A DNA stretch of 7,465 nucleotides, from assembly GCA_021731205.1 (NCBI GenBank), contig JAKFXV010000089.1:1-7465 (forward strand), given 5' to 3'. Both the position numbers and the translations under genes were made by a program. This DNA comes from Nocardioides sp. (lineage in GTDB: Bacteria > Actinomycetota > Actinomycetes > Propionibacteriales > Nocardioidaceae). The notes beneath the pieces are model-generated. The model was given only the letters and a program-made list of their open reading frames with translations. It searched no databases and was not told the DNA's origin. Of this stretch, positions 1 through 6,137 are shown piece by piece. Positions within the stretch are counted from its first letter, which is position 1; the number at the start of each line of letters is the position of its first letter.

Positions 1-26
1 CAAACGAAACAATAATCCCAATAATT

Positions 27-49
27 GCCGGCGCATTCGGCGCGTCGGC
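27..49 (-). terminator. Candidate hairpin terminator after the thiamine operon
   Basis: On the minus strand, 8 bases past the stop of the PAP2 gene, the sequence can fold as GCCG / CGGC, an A-C mismatch, CGC / GCG, and a 7-base loop. It is followed by an AT-rich tail (positions 26-1) with several short T clusters but no clean T-run. That AT-rich tail stands out against the GC-rich surroundings. Its place fits the end of the four-gene transcript. The stem is short and imperfect, so this is only a candidate. Confidence 0.3.
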
Positions 50-57
50 TTGACGAA

Positions 58-1089
58 CTACACTGATGTAACTTCCCGGTCGGGCTCGGCGGGCTGTTTT
101 CGCCGCCACGTGAAGTCTTCGCGGCTCGCCCAGGCGCCGATCCAGAACGCTGCCAGGGCGATCACGATGCCGCCGATGTCGTCGGCCACGTAGTGCCATC
201 CGAAGTACAACGTTGCGACGATCGTCAAAGCGAAGTTGATCCACACCACCCAGTGGACCCAGGCCTTCTCGATCGTGTACTGCGCCATCAAGGCGAACAG
301 CAACGTGATCGCACAATGCAGGCTTGCGAAGCCGGCTACGGACTGGACGGCGTCCAGGTCTCGCCACACGATCCCGACCCGACCACGGAAGAGCGAGTCC
401 ATCAGCGTCGTCGTGCCGGTCTCGGCCAGATCGGCGTACAGCCAGGGGTAGCGGAATCCCGGGCCCTGTGTCGGCAGCAGATAGTACGACGCCGTGCCCA
501 GGGCCCACGCGATCACTTGCGCGATAACGAACCAGTAGCCGTAGGAGACGCGCCGCGACCAGATCAACCAGCCGATGAGCATCAGCGGCACCAGCGGGAG
601 GAACCACAAGTAGATGGTGGACAGGACGTGCGCGGTGATGCCGCTGCCCAGGGTCGAGTGCAACACCACGGCCGGTTCGTTGCCGAAGAACAACACCTGG
701 TCGATCTGATGCAACGCGCGGTCGAACTTCTCACGCCCGAGCACCAGCGGAAGGAACGACTTGAGGTTGCGGTAGCTCACATAGGTCACGTAGAAGCACA
801 CCAAGCCGATGACGACCAGGGCCATCCGCTCGCGAGTCCAGTGGGTGTTCAGACGTTCCTTGACAAGTGGCAACATCCTGCTGCCCCGAAGCCCCGACAA
901 CCACAGCGTCCTGGGGACGATGTCGATCAGGAGCGCTCCGATCAGCATGGCCGGCAGTCGCACCCACGAGGGTCCCAGGAAGCCTTCGGGGTCGACCAAG
1001 GGCTTGTCGATGCTCAGCGCGGTGCCGTAAGCCAGCGCTCCCATGAGCACCGCAACCCCGATCAGGACTGCCTGTGCCCGACGATGCAT
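58..1089 (-). CDS. PAP2-superfamily integral membrane protein (Aur1/Ipt1-like PAP2_3 type)
   Basis: This is a 343-residue polytopic membrane protein. The sequence shows about six to eight hydrophobic segments (for example residues 7-22, 90-106, 156-177, 184-200, 283-296 and 306-320). It carries the phosphatase/phosphotransferase core of the PAP2 superfamily: YYLLPTQGPGF at 202-212, FASLHC at 254-259 (the Ser-x-His element, His258), and GWHYVADDIGG at 297-307 (His299 and Asp303, the catalytic His-x3-Asp). This spacing is typical of the Aur1/Ipt1-like branch, known for lipid phosphatases and inositol-phosphate transferases. By family topology the active site should face outward. The ATG lies 5 bases after the ATPase stop with a weak AAGG before it, so the gene is probably the last in the TPP-controlled operon. 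The substrate is unknown. It could act on phospholipids or, more speculatively, on thiamine phosphates outside the cell. Fold and family are secure; function is not. Confidence 0.88.
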   Translation of the reverse strand: MHRRAQAVLIGVAVLMGALAYGTALSIDKPLVDPEGFLGPSWVRLPAMLIGALLIDIVPRTLWLSGLRGSRMLPLVKERLNTHWTRERMALVVIGLVCFYVTYVSYRNLKSFLPLVLGREKFDRALHQIDQVLFFGNEPAVVLHSTLGSGITAHVLSTIYLWFLPLVPLMLIGWLIWSRRVSYGYWFVIAQVIAWALGTASYYLLPTQGPGFRYPWLYADLAETGTTTLMDSLFRGRVGIVWRDLDAVQSVAGFASLHCAITLLFALMAQYTIEKAWVHWVVWINFALTIVATLYFGWHYVADDIGGIVIALAAFWIGAWASREDFTWRRKQPAEPDREVTSV

Positions 1090-1094
1090 GCGCC

Positions 1095-2174
1095 TTAGTC
1101 TAGGGAAGTCGAGATGACCGCAAGCCTCGTGGTGTCCACGGCCAGGTGCACTTCGGCACCCACTGCGGGGCCGGCCTCGACAACCCCGGAGGCCCCCCGG
1201 CGTCGCAGCGGTGCCACGGCGTCCACCTCGCCGATCCCGGCGATCTCGACGATGAGCCGTACGACTTCAGGTGTCGCGCGGGCCGAGGTGACCGTGCCGC
1301 TCAGCGGGCCCCTGTCTGCCACGCTCAGCGCCGATCGACGCAGTGCGATCGCCGGCGCGGGCCTGGTTGCCGCACTGCGCGGGCCGCCGTCACCCGTGGC
1401 CCGCAGGGCGTCGATGGGAACCCGTTCCCGGAAGGTCATCGCCGCCTTATCGGCCAGCACCCGTGCGTAGCCCAAGAACAGCGCGGTCTCCGTATCCACC
1501 GGCGCCCGCCAGACCGATGCGATCGGGCCTTCCTGGATCACCCGACCGGCCCGCATGACCGCCAAGCGGTCGGCCAGGGAGTACGCCTCGTCGTGGTCGT
1601 GTGTCACGCACATCGCCGTCGTGCCAGTCGCCTGGAGAATTGCCCGCAGCTCCGTGGCGAGGCGCTCGCGCAGCGGACCGTCGAGGGCCGACAACGGCTC
1701 ATCGAGCAACAGCAGGCGCGGGTCTCCCGCAAGCGCCCGGGCCAGTGCGACCCGCTGACGCTCGCCGCCGGACAGGGTGGCCGGGTCGCGCCGGTCGTAG
1801 CCGGGCAGGCCGACGAGGTCCAGCAGCTCGCTCACCCGGCGCGCGGCCTGAGCTCGCGGCGTGGCCCGCAGCCGGAGCGGATAGGCCACGTTGGCGGCGA
1901 CCGAGAGATGAGAGAACAGCTGGCCGTCTTGGAACATCATCGCGAAGCCTCTGCGATAGGTCGGCACCCTCGCGAGGTCGGCGCCGTCGAACAGCACCCG
2001 CCCGCTCTCGAGCAGCTCCAGCCCGGCGATCGCCCGCAGTAGCGTCGACTTGCCACACCCGGACGGACCGAGCACCGCCAGCACCTCGCCGCGCGGCAGC
2101 GCAAGACTCACCTCAGCCACCGCCCGGACCCCGTCGTAGGAGACCGTGACGTCATCCAGCGCCAGCGCGCTCAC
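1095..2174 (-). CDS. Thiamine ABC transporter ATP-binding protein (ThiQ-like, with C-terminal extension)
   Basis: This is a 359-residue cytoplasmic ATPase of the importer. All nucleotide-binding motifs are intact: Walker A GPSGCGKST at 36-44, Q-loop Gln82, signature LSGGERQR at 134-141, Walker B LLLLDEP at 154-160 (catalytic Glu159), D-loop SALD at 162-165, and H-loop His192. It starts with GTG, and that GTG overlaps the permease stop as GTGA, with a G-rich stretch upstream serving as a possible ribosome site. E. coli ThiQ, as I recall it, is only about 230 residues. Here roughly 120 more residues follow the ATPase core. The last ~75 (about 285-359) are rich in short beta-like Val/Ala/Ile stretches and resemble the TOBE-type regulatory domains of PotA/FbpC-like ATPases. 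On its own the protein would be called a generic polyamine/iron/sulfate-family ATPase. The thiamine assignment rests on the riboswitch and the binding protein in the same operon. Confidence 0.9.
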   Translation of the reverse strand: MSALALDDVTVSYDGVRAVAEVSLALPRGEVLAVLGPSGCGKSTLLRAIAGLELLESGRVLFDGADLARVPTYRRGFAMMFQDGQLFSHLSVAANVAYPLRLRATPRAQAARRVSELLDLVGLPGYDRRDPATLSGGERQRVALARALAGDPRLLLLDEPLSALDGPLRERLATELRAILQATGTTAMCVTHDHDEAYSLADRLAVMRAGRVIQEGPIASVWRAPVDTETALFLGYARVLADKAAMTFRERVPIDALRATGDGGPRSAATRPAPAIALRRSALSVADRGPLSGTVTSARATPEVVRLIVEIAGIGEVDAVAPLRRRGASGVVEAGPAVGAEVHLAVDTTRLAVISTSLD

Positions 2175-3847
2175 CGCAGCCCCGCCCCCCGAGTAGCACT
2201 CCGGCCCTCGATCTGTTCAACCGCCACCACGACGGCGGCTGTCACCCCGGCCAGGAGCACAGCGGCTGCCATCGCAGTGCCGTAGTTGAGCTCGCCCGGC
2301 TGTCCGAGTAGCCGGAAGATCACGACCGGGAGCGTGGGACGCTCGTCTCGGGCGAGGAACGAGGTCGCTCCGAACTCGCCCAAGGACACGGCGAAGGCGA
2401 AGCCGGCGGCCGCTGCAAGTGGCCGGCGCAATACGGGCCACTCCACCACCCAGCTCGCCTGCCACGGGTTCGCCCCGAGCGAGGCCGCGGCCTGGCGTCG
2501 GCGTACATCGATACCGGCCAGCACCGGGGCCAAGGTTCGCACCACCAGGGGCAGCGCAACCAGCGCCTGGGCGACGGGGACCAGCAAGGGATGGTCGCGC
2601 AGGTCGAGGGGCGGTTGGTCCAGGGTGATCAAGAAGCCGAACCCCACCGTCACTGCTGAGACGCCCAGCGGCAGGGCGAACAGTCCGTCCAGCAAGGAGC
2701 GAGTCGTGCGTTCGCGCCGAGTGCGGCTCGGGCGTGACACGGCCACTGCGACGGCTAGGCCCAGGCCCAAGGAGAGCCAGGTGGCATCGACCGCCACGCG
2801 TAGGGAGGTGACCAGCGCATTCACGACCGAGATGCCGCCCACCTCGGCTCCGCCGGTGAGCGTCCGGTAGTTGACCAGCGACCACTCCCCGGAGCTGCGC
2901 AGCGAGCCCACCACCAGAGTCAGGACGGGAGCCATCACCAGCGCAGCGGCCACGACCGCCACACTCAACGCCGGCAGATCGTTGCGGGAGACCCGGCCGG
3001 GCGGGGCCGGCGCGCGTTCCTGGGTCGCCGTCGGCGTCAGGTCGAGCCGGCGTACGCCGAGCAGTAGCGCAGTGACGATCAGCAGTTGCAGCAAGGACAG
3101 CGCGGCCGCGGCCCGGAGATCCAGCAGGTTCGTGGTCAGCAGGTAGATCTCGGTCTCGACCGTTGCATAACGCAATCCACCGAGCATCAGCACGACTCCG
3201 AACGCCGTGGCGCAGAACAAGAACACGACGCTGGCCGAGGCGAGAATCGCGGGCCGTAGCGCGGGCAGGGTGACGGTGCGCAGGACTTGGGAGGGTGAGG
3301 CGCCGAGCGCTGCGGCCGCTTCGCCCGGGCGACGATCCAGGCTCTCCCACGCCGATCCCACGGTACGCACCACGACCGCGATGTTGAAGAACGTCAAGGC
3401 CGCGACGATCACGGCGGCCGAGGCGTCGACACCCAAGAAGGCCAACGGTCCCGCCAGCAACTGTCGGAACGCGACGCCGACAACCACCGACGGCAACACG
3501 AAGGGCACCAACACCACCGCGCGAAGCACGCGGCGTCCGGGGAAGGCAAGCCGGTAGCAGACGTAGGCGACCGGAATCCCCAACGCGATCGAGCAGGCCG
3601 TTGCCGCGCCCGATGACCACAGCGTGAACCACAGCACCCGGTGCACTCGAGGCCGCGCCAGCACCTCTTGCACCCCAACCACGTCGAAGCGACCCTCGAC
3701 CCACAACCCACGGGCCACCATGCCGCTGACCGGCAGGACGAAGAACAGCGCCAAGATGGCCAGCGGGATCGCCACCAAGGCCACCCGTCCGGCGGTGAGG
3801 CTGAGTCGTCCGGCCAGGCCCGCCGGCCGGACCGGGGCGGGGTTCAC
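2171..3847 (-). CDS. thiP: Thiamine ABC transporter permease, fused two-domain (ThiP-like)
   Basis: This is the membrane channel of the importer, 558 residues with two homologous permease halves in one chain, as in ThiP and FbpB-type proteins. Each half has an EAA loop that docks onto the ATPase: EAAAALGASPSQ at about 176-187 and QAAASLGANPWQ at 452-463. Hydrophobic segments lie at about 21-42, 73-98, 108-125, 143-160, 200-222, 245-264, 292-314, 354-370, 386-407, 421-440, 477-490 and 524-543. The C-terminal half contains SLGEFGATSFL (488-498), usual for this permease group. I chose the GTG at 3847 because it overlaps the lipoprotein stop as GTGA and has GAGG 10 bases upstream (3861-3858). An in-frame ATG at 3880 would add 11 residues inside the lipoprotein gene and is less likely. 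Automated annotation may say iron or polyamine permease; the operon's TPP riboswitch argues for thiamine. Confidence 0.9.
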   Translation of the reverse strand: MNPAPVRPAGLAGRLSLTAGRVALVAIPLAILALFFVLPVSGMVARGLWVEGRFDVVGVQEVLARPRVHRVLWFTLWSSGAATACSIALGIPVAYVCYRLAFPGRRVLRAVVLVPFVLPSVVVGVAFRQLLAGPLAFLGVDASAAVIVAALTFFNIAVVVRTVGSAWESLDRRPGEAAAALGASPSQVLRTVTLPALRPAILASASVVFLFCATAFGVVLMLGGLRYATVETEIYLLTTNLLDLRAAAALSLLQLLIVTALLLGVRRLDLTPTATQERAPAPPGRVSRNDLPALSVAVVAAALVMAPVLTLVVGSLRSSGEWSLVNYRTLTGGAEVGGISVVNALVTSLRVAVDATWLSLGLGLAVAVAVSRPSRTRRERTTRSLLDGLFALPLGVSAVTVGFGFLITLDQPPLDLRDHPLLVPVAQALVALPLVVRTLAPVLAGIDVRRRQAAASLGANPWQASWVVEWPVLRRPLAAAAGFAFAVSLGEFGATSFLARDERPTLPVVIFRLLGQPGELNYGTAMAAAVLLAGVTAAVVVAVEQIEGRSATRGAGLR

Positions 3848-4944
3848 CGCGTGGTGACCTCGTTCCAGCGTTGCAGCCACTCGTCGCGCAGTTCGGTGAT
3901 CTGGGCCGGGTCCACCCAGTGGGGATCAGTGGGCTGGATGGCGAACCTCGACCAGTCCTCAGGTAGCGGCACGTCGGTGCGCACCGGGAAGACGTACATG
4001 CTCTCCGGAAGGGCGGCTTGGACCTCTTCGCTGAGCAAGAAGGAAACCAACTTGTTGGCGCCCTCGGGGTTGGCTGCGCCGGTCAGTACTCCGGCGTACT
4101 CGACCTGCTGGAAACAGGTCTCGAGCAGGGCGGCCGTGCGGCTGGAGTTCGCGTCCTCGTCGATGGTGAAGGCGGGTGAGGAGTCGTAGGACAACACGAT
4201 CGGGCGCTTTCCCTGCTCGCCGCCCTGAGTGAAGTCGACGTAGTAGGCGTCGGACCAGCCCGCTGTGAGCCGCGCCCCATTGGCCATCAACGCGACCCAG
4301 TAGTCCTCCCACCCTTCGCCGTAGGCTGCGATCGTGGTGAGCAGGAACGCCAAACCGGTCGAGCTGGTTGCGGCACCCGGGAGGACCAGTAGGTCCCGAT
4401 AGGCCGGATCGGTCAGATCCGTCAAGGTCGTCGGGGGGGCCAGCTTGTTGCGAGCGAACCAGGTGGTGTCGACGTTGATGCAGACGTTGGCCTGATCGAT
4501 GGGAACCAGTCGGGTCTCGGGGCGGCCGTCCGGCGCCGTCAACCGGTAGTCCGCAGCTCCCGCCGGCAGATCGCCCACGAACGGTGCGAAGACGTCGGCC
4601 CCCAGGGCACGGGTGGCAAAGGTGTTGTCGATGCCGAAGGCCACATCGCCCGTGGGGTTCCCCTGGGTGAGCACCAACTTGTTCGTCAACGTCCCGGCGT
4701 CACCGGCCGCCCGGACCGTCAGCGTCAGCCCTGAGGTCTCCTCGAAGCGTGCCTGCAACTCCTCGGGCAGGACGAACGACTCGTGGGTGACCAAGACGAC
4801 TTCGGCGGGAACGTCCTCGGTGGCGGAGGAATCGCCCTCCCCTACTGCCGAGCACGCGCCCGCGAGCATCGCCGTGAGGGTGAGGCCCAGGACCATCCGG
4901 ACGCGGCGGGCCAGACGTGCGTTGCCCAGGGTTGATCGAACCAT
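3844..4944 (-). CDS. thiB: Thiamine-binding lipoprotein of an ABC importer (TbpA/ThiB-like)
   Basis: This extracytoplasmic solute-binding protein (366 residues) should capture thiamine or its phosphates and hand them to the permease. A basic N-terminus (residues 1-16), a hydrophobic stretch and LAGAC with Cys31 form a lipoprotein signal, followed by a Ser/Glu/Asp-rich linker. The mature part begins with VVLVTHESF (49-57). It has features I recognise from E. coli TbpA: GDVAFGIDN (99-107; TbpA has a comparable DVVLGLDN), TAGWSDAYY (227-235; KGWSEAY in TbpA) and VLSYDSSPAF (250-259; VLSYTTSPAY in TbpA). In my by-eye alignment, Tyr317 in ESMYVFPV sits where TbpA has a ligand-stacking Trp. The ATG at 4944 is decided by GGGAG 7 bases upstream and by the riboswitch ending just before it. 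The frame stays open up to 5364, but that upstream part is riboswitch, promoter and antisense of the esterase. It is the first gene of the operon. Confidence 0.93.
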   Translation of the reverse strand: MVRSTLGNARLARRVRMVLGLTLTAMLAGACSAVGEGDSSATEDVPAEVVLVTHESFVLPEELQARFEETSGLTLTVRAAGDAGTLTNKLVLTQGNPTGDVAFGIDNTFATRALGADVFAPFVGDLPAGAADYRLTAPDGRPETRLVPIDQANVCINVDTTWFARNKLAPPTTLTDLTDPAYRDLLVLPGAATSSTGLAFLLTTIAAYGEGWEDYWVALMANGARLTAGWSDAYYVDFTQGGEQGKRPIVLSYDSSPAFTIDEDANSSRTAALLETCFQQVEYAGVLTGAANPEGANKLVSFLLSEEVQAALPESMYVFPVRTDVPLPEDWSRFAIQPTDPHWVDPAQITELRDEWLQRWNEVTTR

Positions 4945-4949
4945 GATGC

Positions 4950-5036
4950 GACTCCCTTCGCCGGTGCTAACCGGAGCAGGTTCGGAGGGTCTGCGGCGGA
5001 TCCGCACTCTCAGCACGCCGGGCGTGCTCCCCTGTC
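4950..5036 (-). promoter_or_regulatory. TPP riboswitch (THI-box)
   Basis: Read on the minus strand, the conserved THI-box core is present in order. An AGGGG start (5033-5029) can pair with ACCCT (4990-4986). A GCACGC/GCGTGC hairpin with a CCG loop (5027-5013) leads straight into the CTGAGA signature (5013-5008). An accessory TGCGG/CCGCA stem follows (5006-4992). Then come GAACCTG (4983-4977), a CCGG-TTAGCA-CCGG hairpin (4974-4961), and the terminal GCGAAGGGA (4961-4953). GAC (5036-5034) and GTC (4952-4950) can close the base. The aptamer senses thiamine pyrophosphate. No terminator stem lies between it and the ATG at 4944, so control is probably translational. This element is the main reason to call the downstream transporter a thiamine importer. 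Confidence 0.95.
4952..4956 (-). promoter_or_regulatory. Ribosome binding site of thiB inside the riboswitch
   Basis: GGGAG lies 7 bases before the ATG at 4944 and is the only purine-rich site that could serve that start. It coincides with the conserved 3' AGGGA end of the TPP aptamer. TPP binding, which stabilises this 3' strand, would be expected to hide the site from ribosomes directly. The overlap is visible in the sequence; the mechanism is inferred. Confidence 0.8.
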
Positions 5037-5048
5037 TGTGTGCACCAC

Positions 5049-5076
5049 AGCATACCGGAGCCATGGCCGCTGCCAG
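5049..5076 (-). promoter_or_regulatory. Predicted promoter of the thiamine operon
   Basis: On the minus strand, CTGGCA (5076-5071, four of six matches to TTGACA) and TATGCT (5054-5049, TANNNT-type -10) are separated by 16 bases. Transcription would start near 5043-5041, just ahead of the aptamer at 5036, giving a leader of roughly 98 bases to the ATG. The position relative to the riboswitch makes this the natural choice, but the call rests on by-eye motif matching. Confidence 0.6.
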
Positions 5077-5095
5077 CGCCCCGGCCGGAGCCGGA

Positions 5096-5101
5096 CACAA
5101 T
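5096..5101 (+). promoter_or_regulatory. Candidate -10 element for leaderless transcription of the esterase gene
   Basis: CACAAT ends 6 bases before the GTG at 5108, the spacing expected if transcription begins at or next to the start codon. No Shine-Dalgarno sequence precedes that GTG at usable distance. The nearest -35-like hexamer, CTGCCA at 5070-5075, is 20 bases away, which is longer than usual. The site is weak and offered as the best explanation for the missing ribosome site. Confidence 0.3.
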
Positions 5102-5107
5102 GGCCCG

Positions 5108-6070
5108 GTGAGTACGACGGAGATCGACAGTCCAAGCCGCCGGCACCAACTGCTCGCCTTCGGCCTCCCGCGGTTGCTACGGTCCCAACCGCTGGGCGAC
5201 GAGGCGGGGGAACGAGCCGCCTGCCTGGCCAGGAACCGCGAGCGAGCCAGCGCCCACGAGCGGTTGCCGACGCTGGTTGTGCCCGGATTCGAACGCCGCT
5301 TCGAGGTGACGACCGAGCGCCTACGTGGCGATCGAGGGGTGGACTTTACCTCGTTCGTCATCACCCCGCGCGGCAGCGATCCGTCGCGGACGCTGTTCTA
5401 CCTGCACGGCGGCGCATTCATCTCCCCGATCGACCGGTTCCACGTGCGCTACGTGTCCCGCCTGGCGTCGGCGCTGGACCTGCGCGTCGTGATGCCGCAG
5501 TACCCCCTCGCCCCGGAGTACACCTGGCGAGACTCGCATCAAGCGTTGGTGGCGTCTGTCTCGGACTGGGTCGGACGTTCCCCCGACGGGCTGGTCCTCG
5601 CGGGAGATTCGGCGGGTGGCGGTTTGGCGCTGGCAGTCGCGATCGCGTTGCGGGACCAGGGCTTGAAACAGCCGCGCCGCCTGGTCCTGCACGCCCCGTG
5701 GGGAGATCTCACGACGTCGACGCCCGAGACGGCGGAGTACGCCCGGATCGACACCTGGCTGCAGTACTCCAAGGTGCTGGCGTTCGCTCGCTGGTGGGCA
5801 GGAGCCCCGGAGGACCTCAGCCGTCCGGAGGTCAGCCCGACGCTCGCCGACCTCAACGACCTACCTCCTGCCTTGGTCTTCGCCGGCACCCGGGATCTGC
5901 TGCTGCCGGGCTGCCGGCTGCTCGCCGCTCGCGCGGCACAGTCCACCTGGGAGCTGACCTACGTCGAACGCCCGGGGTTGGTGCACGTCTTTGGGATCAT
6001 GCCGTTCATCCCGGAGGCGGCAGAGGCCTTCGCGCGGACGGTCGAGTATCTGCGCACGGCGGGAATCTGA
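5108..6070 (+). CDS. Alpha/beta hydrolase, hormone-sensitive-lipase-type esterase
   Basis: This is a probable carboxylesterase/lipase of 320 residues. It shows the family's oxyanion motif HGGAF (100-104), YPLAPE (132-137), the nucleophile elbow GDSAGG (166-171, Ser168), and the likely catalytic acid Asp263 in AGTRDLL and base His293 in GLVHVFG, so the triad is complete. The residues before HGGAF form the usual helical cap. There is no signal peptide, so it is probably cytoplasmic. The physiological ester is unknown. The start is uncertain: I prefer GTG 5108. An in-frame ATG at 5063 would add 15 low-complexity Ala/Gly/Pro-rich residues, has GGAG only 2 bases away, and lies inside the divergent thiamine promoter. 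The frame is open further upstream to 4613, but that stretch is antisense to the binding-protein gene and riboswitch. I see nothing tying this enzyme to thiamine. Confidence 0.9.
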   Translation: MSTTEIDSPSRRHQLLAFGLPRLLRSQPLGDEAGERAACLARNRERASAHERLPTLVVPGFERRFEVTTERLRGDRGVDFTSFVITPRGSDPSRTLFYLHGGAFISPIDRFHVRYVSRLASALDLRVVMPQYPLAPEYTWRDSHQALVASVSDWVGRSPDGLVLAGDSAGGGLALAVAIALRDQGLKQPRRLVLHAPWGDLTTSTPETAEYARIDTWLQYSKVLAFARWWAGAPEDLSRPEVSPTLADLNDLPPALVFAGTRDLLLPGCRLLAARAAQSTWELTYVERPGLVHVFGIMPFIPEAAEAFARTVEYLRTAGI

Positions 6071-6085
6071 CGCACGTCACCGCTT

Positions 6086-6108
6086 CGTAAGGCCGTTCCC
6101 GGCTTCCG
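6086..6108 (+). terminator. Imperfect hairpin downstream of the esterase gene
   Basis: Fifteen bases after the esterase stop, AAGGCCG (6089-6095) can pair with CGGCTT (6100-6105) across a TTCC loop with one bulged G, and the outer CG pairs extend the stem. There is no T-run after it, so it is either a weak terminator, an mRNA 3'-end stem, or chance. It lies in the only gap (6071-6137) between the esterase and the thioredoxin gene. Confidence 0.25.
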
Positions 6109-6124
6109 TAGCAGCACCCGGCAG

Positions 6125-6130
6125 TAGCGT
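6125..6130 (+). promoter_or_regulatory. Candidate -10 element for leaderless transcription of the thioredoxin gene
   Basis: TAGCGT fits the TANNNT pattern and ends 7 bases before the ATG at 6138, so transcription could start at the A of the start codon. No Shine-Dalgarno sequence lies ahead of this ATG. No convincing -35 was found at 16-18 bases. It suggests the thioredoxin-CcdA pair is transcribed separately from the esterase. Confidence 0.4.
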
Positions 6131-6137
6131 TGCGCCC

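Noticed and set aside
193..2042. Long plus-strand open frames (about 300 residues each) opposite the PAP2 and ATPase genes
   Set aside because: They are Arg/Gln/Pro-rich antisense shadows with no recognisable motifs, and the opposite strand encodes well-conserved families.
2217..3704. 495-residue minus-strand open frame inside the permease gene
   Set aside because: It is an out-of-frame shadow rich in Arg/Gly/Pro with no domain pattern, whereas the 2171-3847 frame has clear membrane segments and EAA motifs.
1095..3847. Iron(III) or polyamine transporter identity for the permease and ATPase
   Set aside because: These families look alike by sequence, but the TPP riboswitch and TbpA-like motifs GWSDAYY and VLSYDSSPA in the binding protein favour thiamine.
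4613..5107. Plus-strand open frame extending the esterase upstream by about 165 residues
   Set aside because: It runs antisense through the thiB N-terminus, the riboswitch and the divergent promoter, has no hydrolase similarity, and reflects high GC keeping frames open.
4945..5364. Minus-strand 140-residue N-terminal extension of the thiamine-binding protein
   Set aside because: It covers the TPP riboswitch and is antisense to the esterase. The lipoprotein signal peptide and ribosome site place the start at 4944.
5108..6070. Esterase as part of the thiamine system
   Set aside because: It is divergent, outside the riboswitch-controlled transcript, and its HSL-type motifs point to ester hydrolysis with no thiamine link.
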